Positions 8,851 to 16,220 are shown, counted from the stretch's first letter. The stretch is 64,000 nt of DNA from Litorimonas sp947503715 (GCF_050271975.1 NZ_CP189850.1:1612001-1676000); one strand, 5' to 3'. Translations and numbers: made by a program. The notes: generated by a model from the sequence alone, not told the origin.

Positions 8851-9103
8851 GGTGATTCGCGGGTTTGCGGGTCGGGCGACGCTAAAACTCCAATTATTGT
8901 TCAACTGATTCGGAACCGATTCGGAAAAGCCGCCTCTCTGCTGTTTTGCGGTTGAAATATGGTTAACAAAACCTTGATGCCATGACTCCGCCCCTGCCAT
9001 AGATTCGTCCAAGGGGGACGTGATGCGTCGGGCGCATCACTCCAGAAAAAGTTTCAGACTGTCGGGCTGTTCGGGGCCTGATATTCCGTTGGAGAGGGAC
9101 GAG

Positions 9104-9622
9104 ATGTTATCGGGGAATGCATTACGGCATCAGATTATCCTGCCGCAGCAACAGAAATTCTACGACTATTGGCGCAGCAAATGCCGCGCGGGAAAGTTCC
9201 CCTCCCGCGAAGATATTTTGCCCGAAGAAATTCACCAACAACTGCCCATGACGACGATTATGGAGCGTGTTCCCGCCGCAACCGAAGGCGGGCAGGCCCG
9301 TTACAAACACCGCCTCGCCGGGACCGGATTTTGGAACCTCTATGACCAGGAAATTCAGGGCCGCCATGTCGACGAATTGCCCATCGGATGTCGGGTCGAC
9401 TATTGGCACAAGGTCCTCGACCAAGTCATAGAAACCCGTAAACCGCTCGTCGGTGTGACCCGTCCGAATACGCCCAATGGCTCGCATCTGGCGCAGTTCT
9501 GGGTGCGCCTTCCGCTGTCGGAAAACGGGACCGATATAAACATGATCCTCGGTTATGATCATTTGGCAAAAATGTCCGACGTCCCGCTCGTAAAACCGCA
9601 GTCGGAAAAAATTTACGCTTAG
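9104..9622 (+). CDS. PAS_5-domain protein
   Basis: About 172 residues. The pattern YWRSKCRAGKFPSREDILP followed by a core containing GTGFWNLYDQEIQGR is that of the PAS_5 family (DUF1488-like sensory proteins widespread in alphaproteobacteria, function mostly unknown). No output domain is attached. The ATG at 9104 is preferred because of the purine-rich GGAGAGGGACGAG just before it; an upstream GTG at 9020 would add 28 residues of poor PAS likeness. It lies 130 bp before the GTA regulators, in the same direction. Confidence 0.75.
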   Translation: MLSGNALRHQIILPQQQKFYDYWRSKCRAGKFPSREDILPEEIHQQLPMTTIMERVPAATEGGQARYKHRLAGTGFWNLYDQEIQGRHVDELPIGCRVDYWHKVLDQVIETRKPLVGVTRPNTPNGSHLAQFWVRLPLSENGTDINMILGYDHLAKMSDVPLVKPQSEKIYA

Positions 9623-9633
9623 TCAAAGGCTTA
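9621..9633 (+). promoter_or_regulatory. Possible IHF-like site upstream of the GafY candidate
   Basis: AGTCAAAGGCTTA matches the IHF consensus WATCARNNNNTTR at all but one defined position. It lies about 120 bp before the GafY-like gene. IHF co-activates the Caulobacter GTA cluster together with GafY, which makes the location suggestive. The motif is short and degenerate, so chance occurrence is quite possible. Confidence 0.25.
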
Positions 9634-9693
9634 TCCCAAGAAGTGAACAGAAGAAGAACATTAAGACTCGACTTCCTGCAATTTTCATAGGAA

Positions 9694-9699
9694 TATAAT
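9694..9699 (+). promoter_or_regulatory. Candidate -10 box for the GTA regulator operon
   Basis: A perfect TATAAT lies 54 bp before the ATG of the GafY-like gene. No convincing -35 hexamer is visible 16-18 bp upstream (the region reads ACTTCC/CTTCCT), which would fit a promoter needing an activator. The assignment is by motif only. Confidence 0.4.
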
Positions 9700-9752
9700 C
9701 CTCACATGGCTGAACCCGCTTATACTCGGCGTTCAGACAAGAGGACAAACCT

Positions 9753-10094
9753 ATGCGCACCAAAAAATTCAAACCCGAAGATCCCGCCTTTGCCCGCCTG
9801 ACCGTGGCGGCTGTCTCGCTGGAATTCGGCACACCCGAACTCTCCCTCGACCTCCGGCGGAAGGGAACAAAGCAAATTGCCTTTTCTCGGCAGGTCGCGA
9901 TGTACCTCCTGCAAACCGTGTTCGATATGACGATTAGCCGGACGGCGGAACTCTTCTCCCGCGACCGCTCAACCGTCACTCACGCCCTGAAAGTTATCGA
10001 GGATTCGCGGGAGGACGAAGTCTTTAACCGCAAACTCATCAAGGTGGAGGATTTCCTCCTCACGAGTTCCAGCCTCTTCGGGGGCACAGCATGA
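9753..10094 (+). CDS. gafY: DnaA-domain-IV-like regulator, GafY candidate
   Basis: 113 residues. Residues 44-84 match the helix-turn-helix of DnaA domain IV: a FSRQVAMYLL helix, then RDRSTVTHALKVIE, the DnaA-box recognition signature. No ATPase domain is present. The gene overlaps the next (DUF6456) by 4 bp and the pair directly precedes the GTA genes. In Caulobacter the GTA activators GafY and GafZ form such a pair, corresponding to the two halves of Rhodobacter GafA; GafY binds the GTA promoter with IHF. The assignment rests on domain type and position. Confidence 0.75.
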   Translation: MRTKKFKPEDPAFARLTVAAVSLEFGTPELSLDLRRKGTKQIAFSRQVAMYLLQTVFDMTISRTAELFSRDRSTVTHALKVIEDSREDEVFNRKLIKVEDFLLTSSSLFGGTA

Positions 10095-10864
10095 GCTATA
10101 CCTCTGACAACCTCGCCATGAACCGCCTCGTGCGGGAGATTTACGCTGTGGACGGCCTGATTGCGGAAGGTGCACAGGGAATGGACCGGCCCATCTATCC
10201 CCATCGGGATAAAAGAAAACGCCCCGTCATCTGGCTTGAAAATGCGCGCTTTGCGTGGTTGCAGGGGCGGGATATGATTGCGTCGGAACCGCGCGGTTAT
10301 GTGCTGGCCGACTCGGTCGTACAGCGCTTGGAGACATCCGATGATGGGTTGGTCGGCCAACACGAAGACCGCGTGTCCAAGGATATCTATACGCCGGACG
10401 GCGTGGTTCGCCCCGCCAATGTGAATGTGCGAAGCTCCGCGCTAGAACTCCTCGCCAGACGTAAAGGGCATGAGCGCGGGAAATGGTTGAGCGCGGCTGA
10501 GTTGGAGGCAGGCCGGGCGCTGGCGCGGGATTATCATCGCTCGGGCCAAGGACGTATGGGCCATCAGGATTTCACCAATCCCGGCGTGCAGGGCGGTGAC
10601 CGGAACGGCGCGGCGGAGCGCGCGATGCTCTCGCGGATTACGGCCTCGACACGGTTGCGGACGGCGCGCGAAATTCTCGGTGCCGACCTCGCCCCGGGTG
10701 TCATCGCGCTCTGCTGTCGCTCGGAACATATGGACAAGGTCGAACGCACGGAAAAATGGGCGAGCGGGTCCGGAAAGCAGATCATTAAGCTTGGCCTCGC
10801 GCGGTTGGTGAAGCTCTACGGGACGGAAGTCGGGGCAGGGCGCGGCGCATCCAATCCCCGTTAA
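10091..10864 (+). CDS. gafZ: DUF6456 protein, GafZ candidate
   Basis: 257 residues. The C-terminal about 100 residues carry the DUF6456 pattern: a predicted helical segment ARTRLR..REILGADLAPG, then VIALCCRSEHMDKVER and GSGKQIIKLGLARLVKLYG. The start overlaps the GafY candidate by 4 bp, so the two are translated together. Caulobacter GafZ is a transcription antiterminator thought to act with RNA polymerase and Nus factors to read through terminators inside the GTA cluster; such a terminator exists here at 17894. Only 47 bp separate this gene from gp1. Confidence 0.72.
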   Translation: MSYTSDNLAMNRLVREIYAVDGLIAEGAQGMDRPIYPHRDKRKRPVIWLENARFAWLQGRDMIASEPRGYVLADSVVQRLETSDDGLVGQHEDRVSKDIYTPDGVVRPANVNVRSSALELLARRKGHERGKWLSAAELEAGRALARDYHRSGQGRMGHQDFTNPGVQGGDRNGAAERAMLSRITASTRLRTAREILGADLAPGVIALCCRSEHMDKVERTEKWASGSGKQIIKLGLARLVKLYGTEVGAGRGASNPR

Positions 10865-10911
10865 AACACAATCGTATCCCCGGTTATGACGGGTGGCGTT
10901 ACATTTCAGGC

Positions 10912-11223
10912 ATGACAGATAAAACCCAAAATCTTCTCGCCACGCTAAGACAAACAGAGGCCGGATTGATTGCCGACCTTGAGGCCATGAATCAGCCGTC
11001 CCCTGTCGAAGGTCAAACTGATCCGCCGGATCGGAACCCACGAAATATCTCAATCACGCTGAAAGCGCTGGATGATGTGAGGGTGCAGATTGAGAAGGCG
11101 GAAGCCAAAGAAACAGCCAGACAATGCACGCGGTGGGAAGACCTTCCCCCGCCCAGTCCGGAAGATGAGGAGAGATTTTATGAAGAATTTAAACGCCTAT
11201 TCCGTATCGTCGCTGACGGATGA
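10912..11223 (+). CDS. GTA gp1, probable small terminase subunit
   Basis: 103 residues, hydrophilic and helical, with a coiled-coil-like middle (ITLKALDDVRVQIEKAEAKE) and an acidic end (PPSPEDEERFYEEFKRLF). No recognisable DNA-binding motif. It sits exactly where gp1 lies in RcGTA-type clusters, immediately before and overlapping the large terminase gene by 44 bp; RcGTA gp1 has been identified as a divergent TerS. Function is assigned mainly from position and size. Confidence 0.65.
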   Translation: MTDKTQNLLATLRQTEAGLIADLEAMNQPSPVEGQTDPPDRNPRNISITLKALDDVRVQIEKAEAKETARQCTRWEDLPPPSPEDEERFYEEFKRLFRIVADG

Positions 11224-12478
11224 AAAACAAGATCAGCTCTTTGAAATGCTTAAGGGTCACCTGAAAGGGTGGCTCCTCATTTTCTGGAAAATTTTGGGGC
11301 GCCCCGACCAGAAAGCCCCTGAAACCCCGTGGAATATCTGGCTCATTCTTGGCGGGCGAGGTTCCGGCAAAACACGCTCCGGTGCGGAATGGGTGCGGGC
11401 GCAGGTGCGGGGCGGGGCGAAACATATCGCGCTCGTCGCGCCGAGTTTTAATGAAGCGCGAGAAGTCATGTTGGAGGGCGAGAGCGGATTGCTGAACCTC
11501 GGCTATCCGCGCGAACGCCCGCGCTACATTGCCTCGCGTCACCGGCTCGAATGGCCGAACGGGGCGGTGGGTCACGTCTATTCCGCCGAAGATCCGGACG
11601 GGCTGCGCGGGGCGCAATTTGATGCGGCCTGGGCGGATGAGTTCTGTGCCTGGACCTATCCCGAAGATACCCTGTCTAATCTCCGATTGGGATTGCGACT
11701 CGGCGAGGACCCGCGCCTCGTCATCACGACGACGCCAAAACGCACGCCGTCTCTGCTCAAGCTCGTCACGATGAAAGGCGTGCACATATCCCAATCGAAA
11801 ACGGCGGATAATGCGAAATATCTCTCTCCCGGTTTTGCGGCCCTGATGGAGGAAAATTACGGCGGCAGCCCGCTCGGCAAACAGGAATTGGATGGCGAGA
11901 TCTTATCAGAACTGCCGGGTGCACTCTGGACCTTGCAGGGAATTTCCGACCGTCGGGTCGAGGCCGCGCCGGAACTTGACCGGATCGTCATCGCGATTGA
12001 CCCGCCGACGACCTCCGGCCCGCGCGCGGATGCTTGCGGGATTGTTGTCGCGGGACGCGCAGACGACCTGATTTACGTGCTGGAGGATGCGAGTTTCCAC
12101 CGCGCCTCGCCCGCCGATTGGGCCGACCGCGCGGTTGCGCTCTATCACCATTACCGCGCCGATGCGATCATCGCAGAGGTCAATCAGGGCGGCGAAATGG
12201 TCGAGGCCTGCCTCGCGCAGGTCGACCCCAATGTCCCCGTCCTGACCCGCCATACAAACCGGAACAAGCGCAGCCGCGCAGAACCCGTCGCCCAAGCCTA
12301 TCGCCGCGGCAAAGTCCGCCACGCGGGGCGCTTTGATGCCTTGGAGGCGGAAATGTGCCTCATGGGAACGGACAGCCTGCGCCATTCGCCCGACCGCGCC
12401 GACGCGCTGGTCTGGGCGGTGGGAGAGTTGATGGTGGAGAAGGTGGAACAGGCCGTGGCGCGAATGCGGTGGGTTTGA
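11180..12478 (+). CDS. terL: GTA large terminase (gp2)
   Basis: 432 residues with start at ATG 11180, which has GAGGAGAG just upstream; a longer reading from 11090 has no ribosome site. ATPase: Walker A GGRGSGKTR near residues 58-66 and Walker B ending in ADEFCAW. RNase-H-like nuclease: acidic residues in IAIDPPTTSG, IAEVNQGGE and the closing SPDRADALVWA. TerL packages host DNA into GTA heads. It is the first clearly phage-type gene of the cluster. The usual next gene, portal, is displaced by 2.3 kb of other genes. Confidence 0.95.
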   Translation: MKNLNAYSVSSLTDEKQDQLFEMLKGHLKGWLLIFWKILGRPDQKAPETPWNIWLILGGRGSGKTRSGAEWVRAQVRGGAKHIALVAPSFNEAREVMLEGESGLLNLGYPRERPRYIASRHRLEWPNGAVGHVYSAEDPDGLRGAQFDAAWADEFCAWTYPEDTLSNLRLGLRLGEDPRLVITTTPKRTPSLLKLVTMKGVHISQSKTADNAKYLSPGFAALMEENYGGSPLGKQELDGEILSELPGALWTLQGISDRRVEAAPELDRIVIAIDPPTTSGPRADACGIVVAGRADDLIYVLEDASFHRASPADWADRAVALYHHYRADAIIAEVNQGGEMVEACLAQVDPNVPVLTRHTNRNKRSRAEPVAQAYRRGKVRHAGRFDALEAEMCLMGTDSLRHSPDRADALVWAVGELMVEKVEQAVARMRWV

Positions 12479-12501
12479 GGGGGAAAACAATCTAAAAGAA
12501 C

Positions 12502-12516
12502 TTAACAGCCGCTTAA
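12502..12516 (+). promoter_or_regulatory. Candidate CtrA box (TTAA-N7-TTAA)
   Basis: TTAA, seven bases, TTAA, 70 bp before the Panacea-domain gene. CtrA of Caulobacter and relatives binds TTAA-N7-TTAA(C). The second half lies within a CTTAAG palindrome that recurs 22 bp downstream (12512-12517 and 12534-12539), with AGCC and GGCT flanks making a larger imperfect inverted repeat. The latter could be an autoregulatory operator of the antitoxin gene. Confidence 0.4.
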
Positions 12517-12523
12517 GACCCTC

Positions 12524-12552
12524 TTGAACGGCACTTAAGGCTTTCTTATTTC
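12524..12552 (+). promoter_or_regulatory. Possible promoter of the Panacea operon
   Basis: TTGAAC at 12524-12529 and TATTTC at 12547-12552 with a 17-bp spacer, 35 bp before the ATG. The second CTTAAG palindrome falls inside the spacer, where a bound repressor would block RNA polymerase. This would let the inserted genes be expressed independently of GTA activation. Weak evidence. Confidence 0.3.
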
Positions 12553-12586
12553 ATACTGTCGCTTTAAGGACAAATACGTTAATCTT

Positions 12587-13129
12587 ATGCAACACAGAGA
12601 ACCACATACCGAAACTCTTGAAAAAGAAGGTTTTGACGCTCGTGAAATCGCCAACGCTGTCTTACTCAAGGCGCGCGCTATAAACGGGGGAGACAAGCTG
12701 ACTGCGATGCAGTTAATCAAACTTGTTTACCTTGTACATGGCTGGAGCCTCGCTCTGAGGGGAAAGTCTCTCGTACGGAATAGGCCGGAGGCTTGGCAAT
12801 TCGGACCAGTATATCCACGTATTTATAAACAAGTAAAGGGTAAGGGGCGGAACGCTGTTACTGACTTGCTAGTGGATGCTGATGGTGACGTCTTCTATCC
12901 TCACGGTATTAGTCCAAAAGAAGAGCTGGTTGTTGATCATGTATTGAAATCATACGGGAATAAATCTGCCTTTTCTCTTTCATCAATCACACACAAAACT
13001 GATACGCCTTGGGACTACACGCAAAAGAACCTCGGTTTGTATCAGGATATTCCAGAGGACGAAATGATGTCTCATTTCAATCAATTGGTTGATGAGCGAA
13101 AGATTGATAAAACTATTTACCAAGATTGA
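12587..13129 (+). CDS. Panacea-domain (DUF4065) protein, candidate antitoxin
   Basis: 180 residues. The middle matches the Panacea/DUF4065/SocA-like domain: TAMQLIKLVYLVHGWSLAL near residues 40-60, then EAWQFGPVYPRIYKQVKGKG, and THKTDTPWDYT towards the end. Panacea proteins neutralise many unrelated toxins (PanA antitoxins), and SocA of Caulobacter is a relative acting as a proteolytic adaptor. The gene lies inside the GTA cluster, between terminase and portal, is AT-richer than its neighbours, and its stop overlaps the start of a small membrane protein by 1 base (TGATG), as in toxin-antitoxin operons. Confidence 0.85.
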   Translation: MQHREPHTETLEKEGFDAREIANAVLLKARAINGGDKLTAMQLIKLVYLVHGWSLALRGKSLVRNRPEAWQFGPVYPRIYKQVKGKGRNAVTDLLVDADGDVFYPHGISPKEELVVDHVLKSYGNKSAFSLSSITHKTDTPWDYTQKNLGLYQDIPEDEMMSHFNQLVDERKIDKTIYQD

Positions 13130-13620
13130 TGACAGATAATCCACTAAATCAACCGTCATCTGACAACGTTTCTGGAGCCGCCGAGGGCCTTACCCCGGAT
13201 CAGTTACAATTACTTGCTACACTTGCCGAGCGGTGGGATGAATTTGAGGGTTTGCTGGAAGGAACGGCTTCGAGAGCTGAGTTGGATAGAAAACTACACG
13301 GTTATCTATCTGCTCAAACCGCTGAGCTGAAGCAACTTAAACTTATTAGACTTGGGGTGAACATTGGAGTTGGTTTGTTCGTGGTTTGTGTCGCACTGAG
13401 TTTGTGGGGTATGATTTTCTTGAAATGGCCTACACTTCGTCAACTTGACCCAACTACATCCACAGCAATTGTTGTTGGTGCTTTTTCTTCCATTGTTGTG
13501 CTTTTGGTCGCTGTTATTCGCGGGTCGTACCGTCTTGCAACAGACAGGAACAAAGAAAGCGATCTTCCAAACGGAATAAAAGAATTACTGAAGGCGTTTA
13601 TCGACTCCCACTCAAGTTAA
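13129..13620 (+). CDS. Two-helix membrane protein, candidate PanT-type toxin
   Basis: About 163 residues. Residues 1-70 are hydrophilic, with a helical acidic segment (LTPDQLQLLATLAERWDEFEGLL). Two strong membrane helices follow (about 75-97 and 109-131), then a basic and polar tail. The ATG at 13129 overlaps the Panacea gene's stop by one base; a TTG at 13126 is also in frame. No family is recognised. Its coupling to a Panacea antitoxin suggests a membrane-acting toxin, since some PanT toxins depolarise membranes. A holin-like role in GTA release is an alternative. AT-rich like its partner. Confidence 0.75.
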   Translation: MTDNPLNQPSSDNVSGAAEGLTPDQLQLLATLAERWDEFEGLLEGTASRAELDRKLHGYLSAQTAELKQLKLIRLGVNIGVGLFVVCVALSLWGMIFLKWPTLRQLDPTTSTAIVVGAFSSIVVLLVAVIRGSYRLATDRNKESDLPNGIKELLKAFIDSHSS

Positions 13621-13622
13621 TT

Positions 13623-14138
13623 ATGGAACTCCTCGCGCTCCTAATCCTCTCCACTATCGCGCTGCTCCTCTATCTCGGCACACGTCGAAAACCTTTCGCC
13701 CCGCCTGCCGTTTCTCCGATCACGGACCGTACGCTGGACGCGTTCGAGGCCGCGCCGTCGCTTTGGGTGAACGGGGCGGAGCGGGGGTTCTTTCTGGTAC
13801 TATTGCAGAGCTTGCCGCGTGGCTATCACCTGCATGGCAAAGTCCGGTTGGAGGATATTATTCGCGTAAAACGGAACGTGCCGGAAAAGGCGCGGTGGAC
13901 ATTGCGCGGGCGTGTGAAATCGCGTCATGTGGACTATCTGATTACGGATAGCACGGGACGTTCGGTCCTTGCGATTGAACTGGACGGAGCGGCGCATGAT
14001 CCGAATAATCCGTCAGAGGCGGACCGCGTGAAGACCGCGCTTTTCGCAGTGACGGACATCCCGCTGCGCCGCGTGCGGGTCGGCGAGGATTTTCACCTTA
14101 TTGCCGCCACAATCGCGACTGAATTAAACCGTTCTTAA
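13623..14138 (+). CDS. DUF2726 protein with N-terminal membrane anchor
   Basis: 171 residues. A hydrophobic N-terminal helix (residues 3-18) is followed by a DUF2726 domain with RVKSRHVDYLITDSTGRSVLAIELDGAAHD, a nuclease-like pattern (Asp, then Glu-Leu-Asp) found in restriction-endonuclease-fold proteins. Whether it cleaves DNA is unknown. It starts 2 bp after the candidate toxin gene but returns to the higher GC content of the cluster, so it may be an older resident than the preceding pair. Substrates or partners cannot be inferred. Confidence 0.8.
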   Translation: MELLALLILSTIALLLYLGTRRKPFAPPAVSPITDRTLDAFEAAPSLWVNGAERGFFLVLLQSLPRGYHLHGKVRLEDIIRVKRNVPEKARWTLRGRVKSRHVDYLITDSTGRSVLAIELDGAAHDPNNPSEADRVKTALFAVTDIPLRRVRVGEDFHLIAATIATELNRS

Positions 14139-14139
14139 C
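14124..14139 (+). promoter_or_regulatory. Candidate CtrA box (perfect TTAA-N7-TTAAC)
   Basis: TTAA, seven bases, TTAAC: a full match to the CtrA consensus. It overlaps the stop codon of the DUF2726 gene and is 46 bp before the GTG of the next gene, a good distance for promoter control. CtrA is required for GTA expression in Rhodobacter, so a direct site inside this cluster is notable; binding is inferred only. Confidence 0.5.
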
Positions 14140-14184
14140 CACGTTGGTCTTGTGTAAGGCCAAGGCGTTTAGGGGAATTGAGTC

Positions 14185-14622
14185 GTGTTCGGATTATTCA
14201 AATCTAAGAAGAAAAAATCGTTGGAAGCGGAACTGGCCAACACGGATGCCAAGCTCGCCCTGCTGAATGCGCAACTCGCCGCGCAGATGGTGAAACTCGC
14301 CGGGCAGACCAATGATCTCGGCCCGCTCTCACAGGCGGAAGAGGCGCTCTCCGCCACGCGCCGCTATTACGAGTATGAGGATACGCCCGCCGAGATCTGC
14401 CTCGTGCAAGTCGCCCTCGGCGATATGTTCATGCGCTTGGGCAAAGCAAAGAATGACAAGCCCGCCTTTGAGCGTGCACAGACGGCGTACCGCACAGCGA
14501 TTACGCTGGCCTCTATGCAGGGTGATGAGCCACTACGCCGCGAATTACGGGATAAGATGAAGATCGCGGATTCGCTGCTGGGCAAACGTCCAAAAACGCC
14601 GTCTTTGTTTAAGGTGGCGTAG
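14185..14622 (+). CDS. TPR-like helical protein of unknown function
   Basis: 145 residues beginning MFGLFKSKKKK, a short basic N-terminus, then a helical body: a heptad-like Leu/Ala stretch (residues 15-45) and TPR-like segments with YEYEDTPAEICLVQVALGDMFMRLGKAK and FERAQTAYRTAITLA. The start is GTG with AGGGGAA seven bases upstream. No named family. It follows a perfect CtrA-type motif and precedes the portal gene by 171 bp. It may be a scaffolding or accessory protein of the locus, or unrelated cargo. Confidence 0.75.
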   Translation: MFGLFKSKKKKSLEAELANTDAKLALLNAQLAAQMVKLAGQTNDLGPLSQAEEALSATRRYYEYEDTPAEICLVQVALGDMFMRLGKAKNDKPAFERAQTAYRTAITLASMQGDEPLRRELRDKMKIADSLLGKRPKTPSLFKVA

Positions 14623-14683
14623 CCCTTAGCTTGCTCTTAAAAACTACGTCCACGTTTAAGGTGCTATGAGACGTCAATGATTT

Positions 14684-14696
14684 CAATCACTTGATG
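14684..14696 (-). promoter_or_regulatory. Possible IHF site upstream of the portal gene
   Basis: CAATCACTTGATG is the reverse-strand form of the IHF consensus (YAANNNNTTGATW) with one mismatch at the last position. It sits in the 171-bp gap before the portal gene, about 100 bp from its ATG. In Caulobacter, IHF and GafY jointly activate the GTA promoter. A promoter here would drive gp3 to gp15 separately from gafYZ-terL. Degenerate motif, low certainty. Confidence 0.25.
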
Positions 14697-14793
14697 CTAT
14701 TTTCAAGAGAATGATCCGCACCTAACCCAACCGGCCCTATAAAACACCCATCGACGCAATTCCCGTCTTCGACTGTTTTAAAGGTCTCCCCAC

Positions 14794-15951
14794 ATGTTCA
14801 AATCTTTCCGTCGCTCCGGCGACCCCATTGTCGTGCCAGAAAGTAAGGCTGCACGCCCCCTGATCGTTCATCAACTCCGCGCCGCCGGTGCAGGCACCGA
14901 CCGCGATTACGGTGCGCTCTGCCGCGAAGGTTTTGCGCGCAATCCGGTGGCCCATCGTTGCGTCCGCCTGATCGCGGAATCTGCGGCGTCCGTCCCGCTG
15001 CGTACATCTGACGCGAATATGGCGCGGGTGTTGAACCGCGGCCTGCCGGGGGTGAGCGCGGTTGAGACGTTTGAGGCGTTTTACGGATATTTACAGGTCG
15101 GCGGGAATGCGTTCTTTGAGGCGGTTCTTGGTGCAGACGACCCTATCGCGCTGATCGCGCATCGGCCTGACACGCTGAAAATGGGAACGGACGCACAGGG
15201 TCGCGCGACGGGGTGGGAACAGGTGCGGGACGGCATTACACGTCGCTTCCCGCGCGATGCGGCTACGGGGCGCTGCGTTCTCCACCATATGCGCCTGTTC
15301 AATCCGGCGGATGAGTGTCACGGACTGTCGCCCCTCGCGGCGGCGGCCTCTGCCGTGGAACTCCATAATCGCGGTGGGGTGTGGGCCAAGGCGTTGCTGG
15401 ATAATTCCGCGCGGCCGAGCGGGGCATTGATCCATGCGCCGAAATCCGGTGAGCGCCTGACGGATGATCAGTTCGAGCGGTTGAAACAGGAGTTGGAGAG
15501 CAATTTCTCCGGCCCTGCTGCAGCGGGTCGCCCGATGGTGCTGGAGGGTGGCTTGGACTGGAAGACGCTGGCCCTGTCGCCGTCCGACATGGATTTCACG
15601 GAACTTCGTCGCGAAGCCGCCCGCGATATCGCGCTGGCCTTTGGCGTGCCGCCCATGTTGCTCGGCATTCCGGGCGATAATACATACGCGAATTACCGCG
15701 AGGCGAACCAGGCCTTCTGGCGGCAGACGATCATCCCACTGGTCAGTAAGACCGCGACGGGGTTGCAGGGCTGGCTCTCGGCCTTTTTTGGTGATGACCT
15801 GACAATCGCGCCGGACCTCGACCGGGTGCCTGCACTGGCCGAAGAACGCGCTGTGCTGTGGAAACGTCTGTCGGAAGCGACATTCGTAACCGAGGCAGAG
15901 GCGCGAGAGATCGCGGGGCTGGAGACCGGAAGCGGGGAGGGCGTGCGATGA
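14794..15951 (+). CDS. GTA portal protein (gp3), HK97 family
   Basis: 385 residues, a normal length for GTA portals. HK97-type portal features: YLQVGGNAFFEAVLG near residue 100, the HMRLFNPADECHGLSPLAAA segment near residue 167, and FGVPPMLLGIPGDNTYANYREANQAFWRQTI near residue 285. It forms the dodecameric DNA channel at one head vertex and docks TerL. It starts the long run of overlapping GTA structural genes. Confidence 0.95.
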   Translation: MFKSFRRSGDPIVVPESKAARPLIVHQLRAAGAGTDRDYGALCREGFARNPVAHRCVRLIAESAASVPLRTSDANMARVLNRGLPGVSAVETFEAFYGYLQVGGNAFFEAVLGADDPIALIAHRPDTLKMGTDAQGRATGWEQVRDGITRRFPRDAATGRCVLHHMRLFNPADECHGLSPLAAAASAVELHNRGGVWAKALLDNSARPSGALIHAPKSGERLTDDQFERLKQELESNFSGPAAAGRPMVLEGGLDWKTLALSPSDMDFTELRREAARDIALAFGVPPMLLGIPGDNTYANYREANQAFWRQTIIPLVSKTATGLQGWLSAFFGDDLTIAPDLDRVPALAEERAVLWKRLSEATFVTEAEAREIAGLETGSGEGVR

Positions 15952-16220
15952 ATATTCATCCCATCCCCGACCCCGTGCCCGTCTACCGCGCTTTTCAACT
16001 GGACCGAACGGTCACAATTGGATTGATTTTCACAGTTCTTGCGCAGACGGGGGCTGGCCTGATCTGGGCCGGCTCTGCTGCGGCGCGTTTGGCGGCGTTG
16101 GAACAACAACATGCCGGAACGGCGGATATTTCCGAACGTCTCGCCCGGTTGGAAGGCCGTACGAGCGAAATGGCCAAGAGCCTGTCCCGCATAGAAAGAG
16201 AGCTGCTCCGTGATAAATGA
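15948..16220 (+). CDS. Small membrane/coiled-coil protein between portal and protease (gp3.5-like)
   Basis: 90 residues, ATGA overlap with the portal stop. One membrane helix (about 23-45) is followed by a heptad-patterned coiled coil (ALEQQHAGTADISERLARLEGRTSEMAKSLSRIE has regular Leu/Ile spacing). RcGTA has a small gene at this position (g3.5) of unclear role. A membrane-anchored coiled coil beside the portal could tether assembly to the membrane, but this is speculation. A longer reading from 15858 lies inside the portal gene and is rejected. Confidence 0.75.
   Translation: MNIHPIPDPVPVYRAFQLDRTVTIGLIFTVLAQTGAGLIWAGSAAARLAALEQQHAGTADISERLARLEGRTSEMAKSLSRIERELLRDK

Noticed and set aside
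9753..10094. Truncated DnaA initiator
   Set aside because: Only the domain-IV-like part is present, with its own start and ribosome context and coupling to DUF6456; a designed small regulator explains it better than decay.
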